64,000 nucleotides of DNA. It comes from Antitrichia curtipendula. Taxonomy: Eukaryota; Streptophyta; Bryopsida; Hypnales; Leucodontaceae. Under the pieces are notes generated by a model. That model made no database searches, was not told where the DNA came from, and saw only the letters and a list, made by a program, of their open reading frames with translations. The position numbers and the translations under genes are program-made. This document shows positions 59,427 to 64,000 of this stretch, piece by piece; position 1 is the stretch's first letter, and each line of letters starts with the position of its first letter. Where the stretch lies: NCBI GenBank assembly GCA_951230915.1, contig OX579634.1, positions 14,038,725 to 14,102,724 on the forward strand, in the 5' to 3' direction.

Positions 59427-61807
59427 CCACTGTTCATGAGAGTGAAACATCTTGATTTGGTATGTAATAATAGTTGATTTTAATTTCTTGGACTGCTTTA
59501 TTTTATCTTTGTATTTTTAATGCTTTAATGTATGGTTTTGTGCACCATAGTAGTACGTGTCCAAGTGTCTATATGATTAAGATTATAGAGTGGGCATGTC
59601 ATGGATGGAAATAGTATTGGCCAGAAAAATATTTTTGTGCATATTCCTTGTATTTTTCATATTTGAATTAAATAGATCTGTTATTTTTTTGTCTATAATT
59701 TTTGAATTTGACCATAAGTTATTAGATAGTTATTATCTATATTGTTGTTGACCCATTTATTAATACTAGAAAATTGATGTGACAAGGTGAGAATGTGAGA
59801 TTGTTGGAGTTTTCTATTTCTATTAGGTAGGTTTTAAAGCATCTTACTAGTTTGTTGTATGGGATATTTTCTTGAGATCTCTCTAGAAAAAGAAAGGTAT
59901 CATATGAGCAAATTCATAAGTTATTGAGGTATCTAGTGGGATTTCTTGTTTCCTTTAACTACTAGTTGTTTGCCACTTTGTTTCCTTGTATATATCCTTA
60001 TATGCTTGTACGTTTTGTATAGTTAGGATGTATATGCAGTTTGTTAATATTTGTGCTATGGCTTGTAGTAAGACATTCCTAAGGTGATATATTTGTGATG
60101 GATTTTTTTTATGTAGTTATTGATAAATTAAATGGAATTATGATGTTTTTGGGAGATTATTGTTGATTTTTTAGAAAACTATGTGAGTTAAAACTTAAGA
60201 TAGGGTCCATTCAATTCAAAGAATGAAATTTTATATAATTTGTAGGGCTATTATAGGGTCTATGAAATGCTACATGTTCTAATATATATAAATTAGGCTG
60301 TATAAAAATATCATACAATAGGAATTTTTTTATTAATAAGTTAGCCTAGACAAATAGCCAGATAGGGGCCGTGCAAATTTTTCATAGTATGGTGAATAGA
60401 TGTGGGTAGATAATTCCATGTGGATGATATATTGGACATAGTCAAGAAATCTACAATAAAGATGGTTGACTAAAATTGTGTCATAGTATGATTACTGAAT
60501 ATATAAAAGAAAAAATATATATAAATGTAAAACATTGACCACAAGTGGTAGAAATTGTCACATTGCACGAACATGGAGGTTTACCTTAGTGGGTTTGACA
60601 AATTTGAAAATTGTACAACACAAGGGTATAATTTATAGTCCATTTAACTTCAATCTTTGAAGTCATATGTGTTAAACACAATCATATTGAATGGGATATT
60701 CATGGGATAGTTTTAGTGGGGATTTTAAAGTGTTCAATGCTAAATATGTTATTATAACTATCATTTGGTCAATGGCACTTGAATTAATTGTTATTGGTTT
60801 CATAGTGTGAAACCTATACATGTATGTAGTAGAAAAAAGGGAAAATTTGTAAAGAAGGTTGGGGGCGGAAAAAAAACTAGACGCTTAAATTTTATATATA
60901 AGATAGCTCCACTTTAAAAATGCTTGAATGAATTTACAATAAACTATATGGTATTGGAAATACTTTGCTTGTAGCTTTTTATGTAAAAATATAATGATCT
61001 TAAATATAAGAATTAAGGTAAATAGACCCACATTAAATACCCTCTTAACTCATGTGTATACTTTAAATTACAAGGAGTGATCTCCTTGAGTATGAAATCT
61101 ATAAAAACGTATGTTGATTTAGTAGGATATTAATTTTATAATATTTGAAGTAATATATAAATAGCTGTGATTTTAGCTTGCAATATACTTGGAAATCTTA
61201 ATAGTCTTGTGAAGAATTCAATTTTTTCATTTGAGCTATAGATGCCATAGATTGCAGATTCTATTGTCTAATTTCTTGAATTTGTAGATAATTCTTTGGA
61301 TGGTGTAATGATCCATTAATATAGTAGCAATTTTGTGGGGTATATTTAAAATTTATGTTGATTGTGAAAGAAGGGAGAAGGAGGTTTGTGGAGAGTGGTT
61401 GTATGATATTTAAAAATGTGAATTTGTTGTTCCATTTTTATATGTATTCATAAATATATGAGGTAGTGTACCTAGTATTTGCATGAATAGGTGGTCTTTT
61501 ATTTGTAATTAGACTATGACTAAAAGTACTAGGTTAGAGAATAGTGTTGTGGTTTTGATGGTATGAGATTGATGGTGCATATAGAAGATTTGTAATGCTA
61601 CTGATTATATATGTATTGGTTTAGGTAGTTATAGTGGTCAGGTTGGTTTATGGTAGTCAATAGATCTAGTTTGGAAGTGGATTAGTACGTGTGTATTTGA
61701 AAAAGTGTGTATAGTAGGATTTTATTAGTATATCATTTTGGATCTAGCTCCGTAATATTTGTTATAGATTTGGGATATGTTTTTGTAGCTAGTCTTGCCC
61801 AATGTAT
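59427..61807. other. AT-rich gene-free stretch
   Basis: No gene, matched repeat ends or RNA gene was found. Confidence 0.4.
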
Positions 61808-61809
61808 TA

Positions 61810-62168
61810 CTCCCTCCGTCCCAAAATTATCTTCCTGTTACACAAAACGTTATAGTTTAAGCTTGAAAAGAACCATTTTTGAAACTTTTTTTGACCTATG
61901 AATAGAGTTTGATGTCCTCCTATTGATCTGAAATTTTGGGTTTCAAATTAGTTTTCAAAGTGTGGTTTCAAAGTGCTTGAAAATTGAGTTTTTGAGGCAT
62001 TTTTGAAGAGCACCGGTGGCCACTCACTTGATAGCATGGGATTGGTTAGCATGCCCATGCTTTTGGACTATGTGCAAGTGTCACTGGCTCCCTTCCTCCT
62101 CCAACAAGAAGATCATTTTGGGACACTAAATAAAGGCCAATAGGAAGATCATTTTGGGACGGAGGGAG
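61810..62168. mobile_element. Stowaway-type MITE, 359 bp
   Basis: The ends CTCCCTCCGTCCCAAAAT and inverse ATTTTGGGACGGAGGGAG are flanked by TA (61,808-61,809 and 62,169-62,170). It shares the doubled GAAGATCATTTTGGGAC at its right end and GAGCACCGGTGG with the copy at 58,858. Confidence 0.85.
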
Positions 62169-62170
62169 TA

Positions 62171-64000
62171 CTTTTTAGTTGTAGTGAGGTCATGTAGATG
62201 TACAATTCCATTATTTTCCACTGGTATTAATAAACTTGACCCATGGATCTAAAATTATGACTCTTTTGTATGGTGAATAATGTGTTTGTTAGTTGTGTGG
62301 AACATGTAATGGATGATGAAAAATAGTAGTGTGATTATTAAAAAATGATATAAATTGATTAAGAATTGATTCTAAAAGAATGTATTGTTGATTTTGGAGT
62401 ATTTTTTATTTGTAGGGTTTATATTTGTATTTTTTGATATGGCTAGAAGATTTCCGTTTCAAAGGTTTGCAAGAGGGAGGGGGGCATTACTGGGGTGGTG
62501 TTAGTATTGAAGGAATATTGTTTCTATACCCACTCAAGTCATGTGTGGTATGGTATGAAAGTATGATATTCGTCATACTTATGTAATGATGTATATAGTG
62601 TTGGCTTATTGCTAATTATGTCTTTGTGTGTATTGCATTATTTTAGGGAAACATATATCTGGAGAAGTATTTTGCAACTACATATGGATGAGAACTTTTA
62701 TGTTTATGTTTTAGCAATGAAAATTTGAAAGTACTATTGTTCTTTATAGAAAAAGAGAAGAAAATGCATATCAAATATCAAATATGCTCAAAAAATTTGA
62801 AACTTTCATCATAGGCAAATGTTTTAGTATATAACATTGTTGAATAAACCAAAGCTACTATATAATTAGAAAATTAGAAAATCAACAAACTATGGTCATA
62901 GGTTCAAAGTTCAAACTGTAATAAAATATTGAATTTTAGGAATTTTTTGGTGGAAGTAGAAATTACACTTAATAAACTTCATTTCATTAGTTGGACTCAA
63001 ATTCAAAAGTATCAGTTGTATTGTCAAAATTCACATCAAGGGTATAGAACAAGAAGTGGCCAAAATACATTATAAGGGTGATAAGTGCATTAAGCATCAA
63101 TAATGAAAGTCAATAATTCAATAGTAAAAGAACATACAATACTACTCATTTAAAATACACTCAAGTCCCAAATTGAATGATTTTTTTTTCATCCTATATC
63201 CTCCCTTGAAATCATCCAATGGACACCAAACGTCCTCAACATTGTTTTAAGGCTAATCCTATAATGTTGCAAGAGTTGATGTTTGACCTTAGGATGATGT
63301 TGTAAAGCACCTTTATGATAGAAAAACACAATTTTTCATCCAATTACTTTTGTAGAAAGTGTTTGAACATATTTTTTGAAAATGGCCTTTAACAACTTGT
63401 TTTTTTTAATAATAATAGACATACTCCTTTACTACACTATCTAAAATTTAGAGGAACCGTTTCTAACATCTTGAAATCTATCAAGACAAGTGATATATCA
63501 CCCCCACCTCCACTAGTGTTGAGTATTACCTCATTGTGGTACATTTGACTTTTTTGCATAAGAAGGTACTTGATCTACGACTCGTGGGGTGCACTTAGTT
63601 CTACTACAACAAACTACATGCGAACAAGTGGTTTCTAATAAACTACAATTTCAACCTAAAATTTTGAACATTGTTTAATAATGACTATAGGTTTCTATTG
63701 CCAAAATTTCCAACTCAAAGAAAATATGAAATGATTTTTAGAAGAGGTTGAAAATGAACTAAAATGGCATGTTTTTCAACTCAAATAATTATAGAGGATA
63801 CATTTAGATGATCATTGAATCAATATTCAACTCAAGATGAGCTTTCAATAGAGAATTATTTTCAGGAATTTTTTGTTCATTTTTTAGACAATTTTTTCTT
63901 AATAATATAGGAGTTTGAAAGTTATTTTTCAGTTCCACAGTGTATTTTTTTACTTAAATTTTTTTTAACTAATTATTATTAACAAATAAAAATAAAAATA
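62171..64000. other. AT-rich gene-free stretch with a dispersed repeat
   Basis: About 62,915-63,260 resembles 340-700 near the other end of the window. No coding region is seen. Confidence 0.4.

Noticed and set aside
59427..61807. Search for tRNA, rRNA or snRNA genes in the long gene-free stretches
   Set aside because: No internal promoter boxes or cloverleaf-like arms were recognised by eye; absence is not proof without a dedicated scan.

Overview
The window is nuclear DNA from a land plant. It holds three intron-rich protein genes, all on the + strand, set in very AT-rich sequence full of short non-autonomous transposons. Plant identity follows from the three genes: a plant-type PRT6 N-recognin with UBR box and split RING, a typical 14-3-3 protein, and a protein with a plastid-type leader. 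The seemingly modest intron sizes, AT-rich spacers and absence of recognisable long retroelement ORFs would fit a non-seed plant such as a bryophyte. That placement is inference only; no organellar or bacterial sequence is seen.

Layout. 1-14,400: gene-free, AT-rich, a mosaic of MITE-like elements, several nested. 14,400-29,130: GC-richer leader, the complete 19-exon PRT6 gene (CDS 15,066-28,165, 2,215 aa, every splice phase closes) and its 3' flank. 29,130-36,410: MITE cluster. 36,410-43,123: a six-exon gene for a 904-aa predicted plastid membrane protein carrying thirteen near-perfect 23-residue repeats. 43,124-50,700: AT-rich spacer with a large TTAA-flanked element. 50,700-53,580: 14-3-3 gene with a G-box, a tetranucleotide repeat and a pyrimidine-rich leader. 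53,581-64,000: an orphan exon-like block, then more MITEs, including two Stowaway-type elements.

The three genes do not form a pathway and look like independent housekeeping loci. The most notable content is the transposon complement. One family has ends reading CCCCTAAAG next to TTAA. Its insertion at 6,834-7,415 can be compared with an uninterrupted relative at 29,159-29,162, which shows TTAA target duplication. A second case at 57,530-58,456 lies inside a tandem duplication that preserves an almost empty site. TTAA targeting is the hallmark of piggyBac-type transposases. Several other families share TA target sites followed by AGGT, and there are three fold-back elements or long hairpins. 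No transposase gene is visible, so all must be moved in trans or be dead.

Exon coordinates were worked out by hand from splice signals, reading phase and knowledge of the protein families. Repeat boundaries rest on visible inverted ends and are approximate where stated.
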